Assembly: GCF_014349105.1 (NCBI RefSeq)
Contig: NZ_JACSJI010000009.1
Coordinates: 1 to 64,000, forward strand
Direction: 5' to 3'
DNA from: Caulobacter sp. 17J80-11
GTDB lineage: Bacteria > Pseudomonadota > Alphaproteobacteria > Caulobacterales > Caulobacteraceae
DNA: 64,000 bases
The notes below the pieces were generated by a model. It saw only the letters and a list, made by a program, of their open reading frames with translations. It had not been told where the DNA came from and made no database searches. Each line of letters starts with the position of its first letter. Within the stretch, counting starts at the first letter, position 1. Below are positions 17,943 through 27,180 of the stretch, piece after piece. A program made the position numbers and the translations under genes.

Positions 17943-18709
17943 TGGGCCGCAAGAACGACGCGGCCTACGAGGAGGAACTCGAGGCGCTGCAGGTCGGCCT
18001 GGTGCGCACCCATGTCTGGGCGCTGGAAAAGGGCATGAAGCTGGTCGGGGTGTTCGAAGGCCGCGACGCCGCCGGCAAGGACGGCACGATCAAGCGCATC
18101 ACCGAATACCTCTCGGTGCGCTCGACCCGGGTGGTGGCCCTGCCCAAGCCCTCGGACCGCGAGCGCACCCAGTGGTGGTTCCAGCGCTACAGCGACCACC
18201 TGCCCAGCGAGGGCGAGTGGGTGCTCTACAACCGCTCCTGGTACAACCGCGCAGGCGTCGAGCGGGTGATGGGCTTCTGCTCGCCGGAGCAGACCGAGCA
18301 GTTCCTGCGCGATGCGCCCATCTACGAGCGCATGCTGATCGAGTCCGGCATCCGGCTGGGCAAGTACTGGCTGGACATCTCCCGCAAGGAGCAGGCCAAG
18401 CGCATCGAGGAGCGCCGCGAGGACCCGCTGAAGCTCCTGAAGATCAGCCCGCTGGACGCCGTCGCGGTCGAGAAGTTCGACGACTACACCGCCGCGCGCG
18501 ACGAGATGCTGACCCGCACCCACACGACCTACGCGCCGTGGTTCTGCGTGCGGGCCGACGACAAGAAGTCCGCGCGGCTGAACATCATCCGCCACGCCCT
18601 GAAGGCGATCGGCTGCCCGGGCCTTTCGAAGGACCTGCAGCCGCCGGATCCCGACGTGGTCTTTCCGTTCGAGGCCTCGGCGCTCACCGACGGGCGGCTG
18701 GCGCGATAG
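17942..18709 (+). CDS. ppk2: Polyphosphate kinase 2
   Basis: Class I PPK2, transferring phosphate between polyphosphate and nucleoside diphosphates (usually favouring NTP synthesis). 255 residues. Walker A-like GRDAAGKDGT at residues 40-49; the Walker B/lid region is YNRSWYNRAGVERVMGF, with Asn where many members have Asp (FDRSWYNR); lid helix KYWLDISRKEQAKRIEERREDPLK; then YTAARDEML and ARLNIIRHAL. It overlaps the upstream secreted-protein gene by one base. A REPIN-like repeat pair follows at 18737. Confidence 0.93.
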   Translation: MGRKNDAAYEEELEALQVGLVRTHVWALEKGMKLVGVFEGRDAAGKDGTIKRITEYLSVRSTRVVALPKPSDRERTQWWFQRYSDHLPSEGEWVLYNRSWYNRAGVERVMGFCSPEQTEQFLRDAPIYERMLIESGIRLGKYWLDISRKEQAKRIEERREDPLKLLKISPLDAVAVEKFDDYTAARDEMLTRTHTTYAPWFCVRADDKKSARLNIIRHALKAIGCPGLSKDLQPPDPDVVFPFEASALTDGRLAR

Positions 18710-18736
18710 GTCCACCGCTGATCGCGGTTCCGAAAT

Positions 18737-18818
18737 CCTCGTCCTTCGACAGGCTCAGGATGAGGAATTCTACTGTGCATTCAGTAGCCCTCATCCTGAG
18801 CTTGTCGAAGGACGAGGG
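18737..18818. repeat. REPIN-like inverted repeat pair
   Basis: A reverse copy at 18737-18765 (CCTCGTCCTTCGACAGGCTC and onward) and a forward copy at 18788-18818 (CCCTCATCCTGAGCTTGTCG and onward), with a 22-base spacer. Same family as 13606, 24604/24657 and 41479/41531. Confidence 0.85.
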
Positions 18819-18859
18819 CGGCCCGCGCCAAATCCCGCGAACGCCGCTACATCTCCCCC

Positions 18860-20065
18860 ATGACCGTCTCCCTCTCCCGCGCCGAGGCGCGCCGGATCGC
18901 GATCGCCGCCCAGGGCCTGGCCGACCGGCGGCCCGCGGGCGAGCCCGGGCGCGCGCACCTGAAGCGGGTGTTCGAGCGGGTCGGGCTGATCCAGATCGAC
19001 TCGGTCAACGCGGTGGCGCGCTCGCACTACCTGCCGCCGTTCGCCAGGCTCGGCGCCTATCCGCAGACCCTGCTGGAAGAGGCCGCCTGGGGGCGCAAGA
19101 AGCAGCTGTTCGAGTACTGGGGCCACGAGGCCTCTCTGATCCCGGTCGAGCTGCAGCCGCTGTTCCGTTGGCGCATGGCCCGCGCCGAGGCCGGCGAAGG
19201 CACGTGGGGCAACGTGGCCCGCTTCGGGGCCGAGCGTCGCGACTTCATCGAGGCGGTGGCGCGCGAGATCGAGAGCCGCGGCCCGATCGCCGCGGGCGAC
19301 CTGAGCGAAGGCGGCAAGGCGGCCGGGGCCTGGTGGGGCTGGAGCGACGGCAAGCGGGCCATGGAGTGGCTGTTCTGGTCGGGCCGCATCACCACGGCCA
19401 CCCGCCGCGGCTTCGAGCGGGTCTACGACCTGACCGAGCGGGTGCTGCCGGCCGGGGTCGCGAGCGCGCCGACGCCCGCGCCGGCCGACGCCCAGCGCGA
19501 GCTGATCCGCATCGCCGCCCGCGCCATGGGCGTCGCCACCGAAGGCGACCTGCGCGACTACTTCCGCATGGACGTGGCCGACGCCCGCGCCCGCATCGCC
19601 GAGCTGGTCGAGGCCGGCGAGCTGGAGCCCGCGAGCGTGCAGGGCTGGGGCCGACCGGCCTTCCTGGCGCCCGACGCGCGGCGGCCGCGCAAGGTGGCGG
19701 GCTCCGCCCTGCTCTCGCCCTTCGACTCGCTGGTCTGGCGGCGCGAGCGGGCGGAGCGGCTGTTCGACTTCCGCTACCGGCTGGAGATCTACACGCCGGC
19801 CGAGAAGCGCACCCATGGCTACTACGTCCTGCCCTGGCTCCAGGGCGACCGCATCCCCGCGCGCCTGGACCTGAAGTCCGACCGCGCCGCCGGCCTGCTG
19901 CGGGTGAAGGCCGCGCACGCCGAGGAAGGCGTGAACCCCGACGCGGTCGCCCCGGCCCTGGCCGCCGACCTCTCGGCCATGGCGCGCTGGCTGGGACTGA
20001 AGGACGTGGCGCTGGACGGCGGCGAGCCGCTGGACGAGGCGCTGCGGCGGACGCCGTTCGAATAG
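18860..20065 (+). CDS. AlkZ/YcaQ-like DNA glycosylase (winged-helix)
   Basis: 401-residue member of the HTH_42 family, whose characterised members AlkZ and YcaQ excise alkylated or cross-linked bases. The catalytic QxD motif is present as QIDSVN in LIQIDSVNAVARSHYLPPFAR; other family blocks are LFEYWGHEASLIP, FDSLVWRRERAERLFDFRYRLEIYTP and RTHGYYVLPWL. The start at 18860 just follows a REPIN-like element, so the promoter must lie in or next to the repeat. Monocistronic. Confidence 0.9.
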   Translation: MTVSLSRAEARRIAIAAQGLADRRPAGEPGRAHLKRVFERVGLIQIDSVNAVARSHYLPPFARLGAYPQTLLEEAAWGRKKQLFEYWGHEASLIPVELQPLFRWRMARAEAGEGTWGNVARFGAERRDFIEAVAREIESRGPIAAGDLSEGGKAAGAWWGWSDGKRAMEWLFWSGRITTATRRGFERVYDLTERVLPAGVASAPTPAPADAQRELIRIAARAMGVATEGDLRDYFRMDVADARARIAELVEAGELEPASVQGWGRPAFLAPDARRPRKVAGSALLSPFDSLVWRRERAERLFDFRYRLEIYTPAEKRTHGYYVLPWLQGDRIPARLDLKSDRAAGLLRVKAAHAEEGVNPDAVAPALAADLSAMARWLGLKDVALDGGEPLDEALRRTPFE

Positions 20066-20165
20066 GCCGTCCCCCTGCGTCGATAATAACGGTTTATAAA
20101 AAATTCATCGTGCATCGCTGGGGAGCCGGCTTGAGACCCGGTCTGGACAGAAGGTTCAGCGAGCG

Positions 20166-20690
20166 ATGACGACCGGGAAAGCACCGGCCAAGGCCTGCGG
20201 CGACTGCAACCTGTGCTGCCGCCTCTACGATATCGACGAGCTCCGCAAGCCGGCGGGGCTCTTGTGCGGCCATTCCTGCGAGAGCGGCTGCGCGATCTGG
20301 GGCCGTCACCCCAAGACCTGCAAGACCTTCACCTGCCTGTGGCTGAAGCACCCGCTGCTGGACGCGCGCTGGCGTCCCGACGTGGCCGGCTTCGTGCTGC
20401 GCTCGGAGCCCGACGGCGTGGCCCTGTGGGTCGACGTCGACCCGCTGGCCCCGGTCGGCCGCTGGCGCGAGGCGCCCTACTACGGCCAGTTCAAGTACTG
20501 GTCCGAGGCCCTGCGCCGGGGCGAAGGCATGATCATCGTCCGCGACGGCGGTCAGACCTGGGTGATCACGCCCGAGGAAGACCTGCTCGTCGAGAACGCC
20601 GGCCCCGACGACCTGGTCGAGGCGGGCTACACGCACACCCCCGAAGGCCTGCGGCCCTGGGCGCGGCTGGTGCAGCAGCACGCGGCCTGA
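20166..20690 (+). CDS. YkgJ-like cysteine-cluster protein
   Basis: 174 residues. The N-terminal half contains the cluster CGDCNLCCRLYDI, then CGHSCESGCAIWGRHPKTCK and CLWL, resembling the zinc/iron-chelating (YkgJ, formerly UPF0153) domain. The C-terminal half is a conserved extension with AVWVDVDP-like ALWVDVDPLAP, YYGQFKYWSEALRRG and WVITPEEDLLV. Metal and function are unknown. The region before the start holds an AT-rich patch (20088-20110), likely its promoter. Confidence 0.75.
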   Translation: MTTGKAPAKACGDCNLCCRLYDIDELRKPAGLLCGHSCESGCAIWGRHPKTCKTFTCLWLKHPLLDARWRPDVAGFVLRSEPDGVALWVDVDPLAPVGRWREAPYYGQFKYWSEALRRGEGMIIVRDGGQTWVITPEEDLLVENAGPDDLVEAGYTHTPEGLRPWARLVQQHAA

Positions 20691-20758
20691 GGCAGGCTTG
20701 ACCTTCCGGCCCTGACGAGGCCCGATGCGCCCCTATCGAGTCCGGGGGCGTACCAACA

Positions 20759-22156
20759 ATGCGGCTTTCCACCCTGGCGCTGTCCAGCGCTGTCATCGCT
20801 CTCGCAGCGGGCGCCGCCCACGCCCAGGAGACCCCGCGCCACTTCGCGGCGCTGGTGGCGGGCTACAAGGCCTCGTTCCTGTGCAGCGGCGCCTTCGACG
20901 CCGGCCAGAGCGAGGCGCAGATCACCGCCGACGACCTGGGCCTGATCTATCAGGAATACCGCGAGCCCATCGCCAAGCTGCCGGCTGCCATCGACCGCGA
21001 AGCCAAGACCGTGTCGGTGCCGTTCGCGCCGGACATGCCGCCGCGCATCGCCGCCTTCCGCCCCAACCTGGGCTGCACCACCCTGCCGATCGGCGCCGGC
21101 CCCGACGCGATCGCCAAGCTGCCCACCCTGAAGGTCTCAGCCCCGCCCAGCACCGACGGCCTGGCCTGGCCGATGGGCGACCGCGACGCCGTCGCCAAGC
21201 TGCCGAAGGCCAAGGCCAAGGCGGTCGACGCCTTGATCGCCTCGGCCTTCGACCACGCCACCTACGGTCAGGGTTCGGAGACCACCGCGGTTATCGTCGT
21301 GAAAGACGGCAAGATCGTCGCCGAGCGCTACCGCGAGGGCTACGACCTGCATACGCCCCAGCGCACCTGGTCGGCCGGCAAGAGCCTGGCCGGCACCCTG
21401 ATCGGCATCGGCGTGCGCGACGGCCTGCTGAAGGTCGACGAACCGGCGCCGGTGCCGGAGTGGCGCAAGCCCGCCGACCCGCGCGGGAAGATCACGCTCG
21501 CGAACCTGCTGCACATGGGCAGCGGCCTCTACGCCGAGAAGGCCGGCAACCGCACCGACCAGATCTATGTCGGCGGCGCCACCGTCGCGGAAAAGGCCGC
21601 CGCTCAGCCGCTGGAAGCGGCGCCGGGCACGCGCTGGCAGTACGCCAACGACGACACCCTGCTGGCCCTGCGGTCCCTTCGCGCCGCGGTCGGCGACGAC
21701 GACCGCTACCTGGCCTTCCCGTTCCAGGAGCTGTTCTGGAAGATCGGCATGCGCCGGACCTTCCCGGAGACCGACTGGAACGGCGACTTCATCATGTCGA
21801 GCCAGGTGTGGACCACCGCGCGCGACCTGGCCCGTTTCGGCCTGCTCTACCAGAACGACGGCGTCTGGAACGGCGAGCGGATCATCCCCTCGGAGTGGGT
21901 GAAGTACGTCGCCACCCCCGCCCCGGCCCAGCCGGACAAGGGCCCGGGCTACGGCGCGCAGTTCTGGCTGTACGGCGCCAAGGACGGCCTGCCGGAGGGC
22001 ACCTACGCGGCCCGCGGCAACCGCGGCCAGTACGTCTTCATCGTGCCGTCGAAGAAGCTGGTGGTCGTGCGCCGCGGCTTCGACGCCGTCGGCCCCGGCG
22101 GCGAGCAGTTCGAGGTGGCGCGGTTCACCAGGGACGTGATCGCGGCGGTGGAGTGA
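20759..22156 (+). CDS. Secreted serine hydrolase, beta-lactamase (class C/penicillin-binding) fold
   Basis: 465 residues with a Sec signal (cleavage about AAHAQ, residue 22). After an extra N-terminal domain of roughly 110 residues with two cysteines (FLCSGAF, NLGCTTL) comes the catalytic domain. The SxxK nucleophile motif is SAGK (near residues 205-208, in QRTWSAGKSLAGTL) and the YxN motif is YAN (near 295). The C-terminal RGNRGQYVFIVPSKKLVVVRRG supplies the third conserved region. Such proteins act as esterases or D-amino-peptidases; beta-lactam hydrolysis should not be assumed. SD GGGGG precedes the ATG. Confidence 0.88.
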   Translation: MRLSTLALSSAVIALAAGAAHAQETPRHFAALVAGYKASFLCSGAFDAGQSEAQITADDLGLIYQEYREPIAKLPAAIDREAKTVSVPFAPDMPPRIAAFRPNLGCTTLPIGAGPDAIAKLPTLKVSAPPSTDGLAWPMGDRDAVAKLPKAKAKAVDALIASAFDHATYGQGSETTAVIVVKDGKIVAERYREGYDLHTPQRTWSAGKSLAGTLIGIGVRDGLLKVDEPAPVPEWRKPADPRGKITLANLLHMGSGLYAEKAGNRTDQIYVGGATVAEKAAAQPLEAAPGTRWQYANDDTLLALRSLRAAVGDDDRYLAFPFQELFWKIGMRRTFPETDWNGDFIMSSQVWTTARDLARFGLLYQNDGVWNGERIIPSEWVKYVATPAPAQPDKGPGYGAQFWLYGAKDGLPEGTYAARGNRGQYVFIVPSKKLVVVRRGFDAVGPGGEQFEVARFTRDVIAAVE

Positions 22157-22193
22157 GGCGGAGGCGACGCGGCCATAACACGAGGCGAGTCCG

Positions 22194-22766
22194 TTGAAAC
22201 CATACCCCATGATCACCGAAGCAATTCGGAATGGCTCCCTTGATCAGCTGCAAAGGCTGTTCACGGACCATCCGGAAATGGTTGCGTTTCGCGTGCCCGG
22301 CTTCGGAACTTGGCTGCACTATGCGTCAGCCCACGGGACAGTGGAGATCGTCAAGCACCTGGTCAGCTCGGGGTTTGACGTCAACGCGCCTGACCACCTC
22401 GGTCAGGGTCGCCCAATTGAATGCGCTGCATCGAAGGGAAACGTCGACATTGTCCGATACCTCCTGGACTGCGGGGCGACCCTGGACATTGACGAGCCAG
22501 TTCGGAACCCGCTTTTCGGCGCGATCATCGGGGGATCGCGAGAGGTCGCCGACCTTCTTCTAAGGGCCGGCATTGACAGCAAAGCGCGCTACAACGGCGC
22601 TCGCATGAAGGACATGGACGCCGTCGCTTTCGCGATGATGTGGGGACACCGCGACATCGCACGGAGCATCGCGCTTTGGAACGCCGATGGTGACGGCACC
22701 GCCGCAGAAGCCGCGATGGCCGAGGGGCTACTCGTCGCCCAGACGAATACGGCGGCGCCCGCTTAA
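22194..22766 (+). CDS. Ankyrin-repeat protein, atypical composition
   Basis: 190 residues from the TTG at 22194 (SD GAGGCGAG) or the ATG at 22209. At least three ankyrin units are visible: GTWLHYASAHGTVEIVKHLVSSGFDVNAPD, then GRPIECAASKGNVDIVRYLLDCGATLDIDE (each cited as a pattern), then NPLFGAIIGGSREVADLLLRAG. Cytoplasmic scaffold or interaction protein; no enzyme domain. Codons such as AAT, CTT, ATT and TTC/TTT mixtures and a visibly lower GC than all neighbours suggest recent acquisition. Its TAA overlaps the stop of the convergent ABC gene by four bases. Confidence 0.85.
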   Translation: MKPYPMITEAIRNGSLDQLQRLFTDHPEMVAFRVPGFGTWLHYASAHGTVEIVKHLVSSGFDVNAPDHLGQGRPIECAASKGNVDIVRYLLDCGATLDIDEPVRNPLFGAIIGGSREVADLLLRAGIDSKARYNGARMKDMDAVAFAMMWGHRDIARSIALWNADGDGTAAEAAMAEGLLVAQTNTAAPA

Positions 22767-24547
22767 GCCACCCCTTCCGCCACCGCGTTCAGCCGCGCGT
22801 AGGTCCCGCCCTGGGCGACCAGTTCGCCGTGGCGGCCTTCCTCGACCACGCGGCCGCCCGAGAACACCAGGATGCGGTCGGCGCCGCGGATGGTCGACAG
22901 GCGGTGGGCGATGACGATGGTGGTGCGCCCCGCCATCAGGGCCTCGGTCGCCGCCTGCACCTCGCGTTCGGTCTCCACGTCCAGCGACGAGGTGGCCTCG
23001 TCCAGCACCAGGATGGGCGCGTCGGCCAGGAAGGCGCGGGCGATCGCCACGCGCTGGCGCTCGCCGCCCGACAGCTTCACGCCGCGTTCGCCGACTAGGG
23101 TGTCGTAGCCCTTGGGCAGGCGCATGACGAAGTCGTGGGCGCGCGCCCGCTTGGCCGCCTCGACGATCTCCTCGGGCGACGCGTCGGGCCGGCCGTAGGC
23201 GATGTTCTCGGCGATGGTGCGGTGGAACAGGGCCGGGTCCTGCGGGACGACGGCGATGGCCTGCCGCAGGCTGGCCTGGGTCACGGCCGAAACGTCCTGG
23301 CCGTCGATCAGCACCCGGCCGCCCTCCAGGTCGTAGAGTCGCTGGATCAGCTTCACGAAGGTCGACTTGCCCGAGCCGGTCGGGCCGACCAGGGCCACCC
23401 GCTCGCCGGGTTCGATGCGCAGCGAGAAGTCCTCGTAGACCGGCTTCGGCTGGCTCTTGTAGCGGAAGGTGACGTGGTCGAAGGCGATCTCGCCCAGGCG
23501 CGGCCGGAAGGCCGGCGCGCCGTCGCGGTCGGCGACCTGCGGGTCCTGGCGGTGATAGGCGGCCACGTCGGCCAGGTCGTCGATGCCCTTCTGCAGCATG
23601 CGCACCATGTCGCCGAAGTTGCGCAGATAGCCGGCCATCAGCATGAACGAGGTGACCGCGAAGGCGACGTCGCCGGGCTGGGCGGTGCCCGCGGCCCAGC
23701 CGCGGACCATCACGCCGGTCAGCGACGCCTGCAGCATCAGCAGCAGGACGTTCATCGCCAGGCCGTTGTCGGCGAAGCGGTTCCAGGTGCGGATGGTGGC
23801 CGCGCGCCAGGCGCTGGTGGTCTGGCCGAAGCGGGCCGCCTCGCGCTGTTCGGCGCCGAAGCTCTTGACCACCGCCACCCCGCCGACGGCGTCGGCCAGG
23901 GCGCCGCCGATCTTCGAATCCAGCGCGTTGGACTTCAGGTTGGCCGGCCGGATCCACTTGGTGGTGATCAGGATGCTGGCGACCATGTAGAGCGCTACGA
24001 TACCCAGGCTGACCGCCCCGGCCAGCGGGTCGCGGGCGAACATGGACAGCGACAGGCCGAACAGCACGATCAGCGCCGGCCCCAGCATCAGGATCAGCAC
24101 GTCGGAGACGCTGTCATAGCCCCACATGGCGCGGCTGACCTTGCGCACGGTCGAGCCCGCGAAGGTGTCGGCGTGCCAGTCGGACGAGAAGCCCTGCACC
24201 TTGGAGAAGGCCTCGTTGGTCATCTCCTCCATGTTCCTGGCGGCGAACGGGTTCATGGTCCTAAAGCCGCCCTGCCTGAAGCCGTAGAACAGGGCGTAGA
24301 TCGCAGTCAGGGTCGCCCATGCGCCCCAGGCCACTTCGGGTCGGCGGACCGGGTCGGAGACCACGTCGACCAGGTGGCCGGCCGCCCACGGGATCGACAG
24401 GTCGCAGGCGGTGGCCGCCAGCATGAAGGTCAGGATCAGGGCGAACGCCTTCGGACGGCGCATCCACTGGCGCCAGACGAAGGCCAGCACCTGGCCGTTG
24501 GATAGGGCGCGCTTGGGCGCGCCGTCGATGTCGGTGTCGTCGGTCAT
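22763..24547 (-). CDS. ABC exporter, fused permease and ATPase
   Basis: A half-size ABC exporter of 594 residues from the ATG at 24547: an N-terminal six-helix membrane domain, then the nucleotide-binding domain. Walker [11 protein letters not shown]-loop VVPQDPALF, signature [14 protein letters not shown], Walker [14 protein letters not shown]-loop IAHRLST. It should act as a homodimer exporting lipids, peptides or drugs; substrate unknown. No accessory membrane-fusion gene is nearby. GTG at 24559 is an alternative start. Confidence 0.9.
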   Translation of the reverse strand: MTDDTDIDGAPKRALSNGQVLAFVWRQWMRRPKAFALILTFMLAATACDLSIPWAAGHLVDVVSDPVRRPEVAWGAWATLTAIYALFYGFRQGGFRTMNPFAARNMEEMTNEAFSKVQGFSSDWHADTFAGSTVRKVSRAMWGYDSVSDVLILMLGPALIVLFGLSLSMFARDPLAGAVSLGIVALYMVASILITTKWIRPANLKSNALDSKIGGALADAVGGVAVVKSFGAEQREAARFGQTTSAWRAATIRTWNRFADNGLAMNVLLLMLQASLTGVMVRGWAAGTAQPGDVAFAVTSFMLMAGYLRNFGDMVRMLQKGIDDLADVAAYHRQDPQVADRDGAPAFRPRLGEIAFDHVTFRYKSQPKPVYEDFSLRIEPGERVALVGPTGSGKSTFVKLIQRLYDLEGGRVLIDGQDVSAVTQASLRQAIAVVPQDPALFHRTIAENIAYGRPDASPEEIVEAAKRARAHDFVMRLPKGYDTLVGERGVKLSGGERQRVAIARAFLADAPILVLDEATSSLDVETEREVQAATEALMAGRTTIVIAHRLSTIRGADRILVFSGGRVVEEGRHGELVAQGGTYARLNAVAEGVA

Positions 24548-24603
24548 ACGGGCGGCCACATAGGTCGCGGAAAGGCCGATTGCGAGGGTTGTGCGGCTGA
24601 CCG

Positions 24604-24685
24604 CCCTCGCCCTTCGACAAGCTCAGGGTGAGGGCTACTGGAAGCGCAGTCGAAATCCTCATCCTGAGCTTGTCGAAGGAAGAGG
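24604..24685. repeat. REPIN-like inverted repeat pair
   Basis: Reverse copy 24604-24634 and forward copy 24657-24685, spacer 22 bases. The left copy has GGGTGAGGG where others have GGATGAGGG, and the right copy has AAGGAAGAGG where others have AAGGACGAGG, so the two arms have drifted independently. Confidence 0.85.
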
Positions 24686-24699
24686 ATTTCGAGCCCCGG

Positions 24700-25254
24700 T
24701 CAGAACCCCGCGCCCACCCGCTTCAGGCCGTCGTTCATCTGGCGCAGGCGCTTGTCGATCTCGGCCATGGTGCGGTTCAACGCGCCCTCGTCGTCGCGCC
24801 AGACCTGCAGCACCCGCGCCCACACCGCCGTCATGGCCGCCAGGCGCGCCGCGCCGCGGGTCCCAGACGCGTCGATCCCCGCCCCCTCCAGCAGGGCGCG
24901 CGCCGTGCGCGGCAGACGCAGCGCCACGGCGGCCCGATCCTCGCCGGCCATGGCGATCAGGGCGGCGCGGTGCGGCTCCATCGCCTCCAGCCGCCGCATC
25001 ACCGCGTCGAACAGCCGGTCGTGGGCCGAGGCCTCCTCGTCATGGCCGTTCTTCAGCGCCGCCAGGTCGAACCGGCGGGCCAGCCAGTCGACCACCACCG
25101 CCTTGCTTGAGGCCCGCACGTAGAGGTCGGCGAAGGGGATGTCGGCCTTCCTGGCCACGTCCTTCAGCGCGACCTCGCCCCACGGACGCTCGGCCGCGAG
25201 CGCGAGCGCGGCGGCGGCGGCGCGGTCCAGCAGGTCTTCGGCGGGGTCGGTCAT
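24700..25254 (-). CDS. TetR-like transcriptional regulator
   Basis: 184 residues from the ATG at 25254 (MTDPAEDLLDRAAAA). The N-terminal helix-turn-helix looks TetR-like: ALALAAERPWGEVALKDVARKADIPFADLYVRASSKAVVVDWLARR (pattern, about residues 15-60), followed by an all-helical ligand/dimer domain. COQ9-like proteins share this layout, so a role in ubiquinone biosynthesis is an alternative to DNA binding. It lies immediately downstream of proC (59-base gap) and may be co-transcribed with it. Confidence 0.75.
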   Translation of the reverse strand: MTDPAEDLLDRAAAAALALAAERPWGEVALKDVARKADIPFADLYVRASSKAVVVDWLARRFDLAALKNGHDEEASAHDRLFDAVMRRLEAMEPHRAALIAMAGEDRAAVALRLPRTARALLEGAGIDASGTRGAARLAAMTAVWARVLQVWRDDEGALNRTMAEIDKRLRQMNDGLKRVGAGF

Positions 25255-25312
25255 GAGGCGTCGCCTTCTGCTCGGACGAAACGTGAGCATTCTCACGCCG
25301 GATTGCGAGAGC

Positions 25313-26122
25313 CTAACCCGCCAGGTCCTGCGCCCGCTTCACCGCCGCGGCCACGGCGTCACGCAGCAGCGGCTCCAGTCCGCCCTCGCCGGTCAGGACG
25401 CCCAACGCCGCGCGGGTGGTGCCGCCGGGCGAGGCGACCTGGGCGATCAGGTCGGCCGGCTCGGCCCCGCTCTCGGCCATCAGGGCCGCGGCGCTGGCGA
25501 TGGTGCCGCGCGCCAGCGTGCGGGCCGCCTCGACCGGCAGGCCGGCGCTGACGCCGGCGTCTTCCAGGGCCTGGGTGAAGGCGTAGAGGTAGGCCGGCGC
25601 CGAAGCCGAGACCGCGCCGGCGGCGTCCATGAGCTCTTCGCGCTCCAGTTCGACGACGGCCGAGATCGGCGCGAACAGGGCGGCGGCGCGGGCGCGCGCC
25701 TCCGGGTCGGCGGCGTAGAGGCTGGTCACGCCCTCGGCGCGGGCCACGCCCGTGGTCGGCAGCACGCGCGCCACGCGGCGGCCGCCGAAGCGGGCCTCGA
25801 GGTCGGCCGCCCGGGTGCCGACCAGCACCGAGACGATCACCGCGTCCTTCGGCAGGACCGCGTCGTAGGCCGGCGCGATCTCGCGCCACTTCTGCGGCTT
25901 CACGCAGAGGACCACGGTGCGCACGTTCGCCAGGTCCGCGTCTGGCGGGTTCAGGGCCGCGCCCTCGGCGGCGGCCGCGTCGCACTCGGGCTTCTGCGAC
26001 GGCGTGCGGATCAGAAGGTCGGAGAACGGGAAAGCGTTGGCGCGCCGCCAGCCCTGGATCAGCGCCTGGCCCATGCGCCCCGCGCCGACAAGCAGGACGG
26101 GGGAGAAGGATCGATCGGTCAT
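25313..26122 (-). CDS. proC: Pyrroline-5-carboxylate reductase
   Basis: Last step of proline synthesis: NAD(P)H reduction of 1-pyrroline-5-carboxylate. 269 residues from the ATG at 26122 with GGAG upstream. Rossmann start VLLVGAGRMGQALIQGW; VVLCVKPQKW; the C-terminal signature region DAAGAVSASAPAYLYAFTQA and VASPGGTTRAALGVL is the classic P5CR motif. Possibly transcribed with the YbjN gene upstream, although a palindromic repeat separates them. Confidence 0.94.
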   Translation of the reverse strand: MTDRSFSPVLLVGAGRMGQALIQGWRRANAFPFSDLLIRTPSQKPECDAAAAEGAALNPPDADLANVRTVVLCVKPQKWREIAPAYDAVLPKDAVIVSVLVGTRAADLEARFGGRRVARVLPTTGVARAEGVTSLYAADPEARARAAALFAPISAVVELEREELMDAAGAVSASAPAYLYAFTQALEDAGVSAGLPVEAARTLARGTIASAAALMAESGAEPADLIAQVASPGGTTRAALGVLTGEGGLEPLLRDAVAAAVKRAQDLAG

Positions 26123-26177
26123 GGGAATCTCCGGAACGCGCGCTCTTCTACCCACGCGCGGCCGATGATCTCAAACC

Positions 26178-26315
26178 GTCATCCCGGCCGCAGCGGAGCG
26201 AAGCGCAGCGGAGAGCCGGGACCCAGCAAGCGCGGCGCTTGTTGCAGGCCGCGTTCGCAGCGTTCAGGTCGAGCTGCTGGGTCCCGGATAAGCGCTGCGC
26301 GCTTTCCGGGATGAC
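26178..26315. repeat. GTCATCCCGG-bounded palindromic element
   Basis: The 138-base element is bounded by GTCATCCCGG and its complement CCGGGATGAC. Inside are GAGAGCCGGGACCCAGCA and its inverted partner CTGCTGGGTCCCGG. A shorter copy is at 44184-44231. No ORF of note. Probably a non-autonomous intergenic repeat. Confidence 0.75.
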
Positions 26316-26333
26316 GAACTGATAGGTGGCGGC

Positions 26334-26831
26334 TTACGCCCGCCCGACCGTCTCGAACATGCAGCAGGCCATGGCGTCCGACGGGGTCTTGGCGCCCTTG
26401 AGCAGGAAGTTGAAGGCCGGGAAGAAGCGGTCGGCCGCTTCCACCGCCGCGTCGATCATGGACGCGGCCTGGGCCAGGGTCGGGCGCTCGCCGTGCGGCA
26501 GGGCCAGGGAGTGGCGGAAGACGATCTCGCCGTCCTCCGGCCAGATCTCGAAGTGGCCCAGCCAGACGCGCTGGTTGACCAGCGACAGCAGTTCGTAGGT
26601 CGCCCGCTTCGACTTCGGCGCCCGCAGGTCCAGCGAGCAGCACAGCTGCAGGCAGTCGCCCTCGGGGCGCCAGGCGAACCAGAGTTCGTAGTCGCGCCAG
26701 TCGCCGGCCAGGGCGAACGCCAGGTCGCCGTCCTCGGTCCGGTCGAACGGGAGATTTTCCGCCGACAGGACGTTTTCAACGACGTCGAGGGGATCGAAGG
26801 CGAGGTCCAGCTCTTCCGGTCGGGTGTCCAT
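26334..26831 (-). CDS. YbjN domain-containing protein
   Basis: 165-residue soluble protein with the YbjN fold, related to type III chaperone-like domains and proposed to be a sensory or chaperone-like regulator. Seen: DPLDVVENVLSAENLPFDRTEDGDLAFALAG at the N-terminus (pattern), LCCSLDLRAP, LLSLVNQRVWLGHFEIW and the C-terminal AADRFFPAFNFLLKGAKTP. It is common next to proC and ubiK in this bacterial group. Function is not established. Confidence 0.85.
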   Translation of the reverse strand: MDTRPEELDLAFDPLDVVENVLSAENLPFDRTEDGDLAFALAGDWRDYELWFAWRPEGDCLQLCCSLDLRAPKSKRATYELLSLVNQRVWLGHFEIWPEDGEIVFRHSLALPHGERPTLAQAASMIDAAVEAADRFFPAFNFLLKGAKTPSDAMACCMFETVGRA

Positions 26832-26922
26832 AGGCGGTCCCTCGTACTCGGCGCCGACCGGGCGAAACGGGCGGACGACTCAAACGTCCCGCTTCATGAG
26901 GGTAACCGCTTCGTAAACCAGC

Positions 26923-27180
26923 TCAACCGGCGTCGTCTGCCGGGCGAGCGCCATCCACAGAAGTGTTCCCTTTCAGGGTCGCGAGCTCGGCCCGCAGCGC
27001 CGCCACCTCGGCTTTCAGGGCCTCGAATTCGTCGCGGCGGATCAGGTCCAGTTCGGCCACCAGCCGGTCGCCCTGGGCGCGAAACGCGGCCCGGGCCTCC
27101 TCGCCCGCCGCCTGGGCCAGGCCCATGGCGCCGGTGGTCAGCTTGGCGAACTCGTCGAGGAGGGGATTGCGCGTATGCAT
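26923..27180 (-). CDS. ubiK: Ubiquinone biosynthesis accessory factor UbiK-like (BMFP)
   Basis: 85 residues: an N-terminal amphipathic helix (NPLLDEFAKLTTGAMGLAQAAGEE) and a C-terminal trimeric coiled coil (EFEALKAEVAALRAELATLK). This layout matches UbiK/YqiC, which assists the soluble Ubi complex in ubiquinone synthesis. The tail GNTSVDGARPADDAG is low-complexity. It is divergent from lgt, with a shared promoter region of about 150 bases. Confidence 0.85.
   Translation of the reverse strand: MHTRNPLLDEFAKLTTGAMGLAQAAGEEARAAFRAQGDRLVAELDLIRRDEFEALKAEVAALRAELATLKGNTSVDGARPADDAG

Noticed and set aside
20759-22156. Antibiotic-resistance beta-lactamase
   Set aside because: The SAGK and YAN motifs show only the serine-hydrolase fold; the added N-terminal domain and C-terminal motif do not fit a known AmpC-type resistance enzyme.
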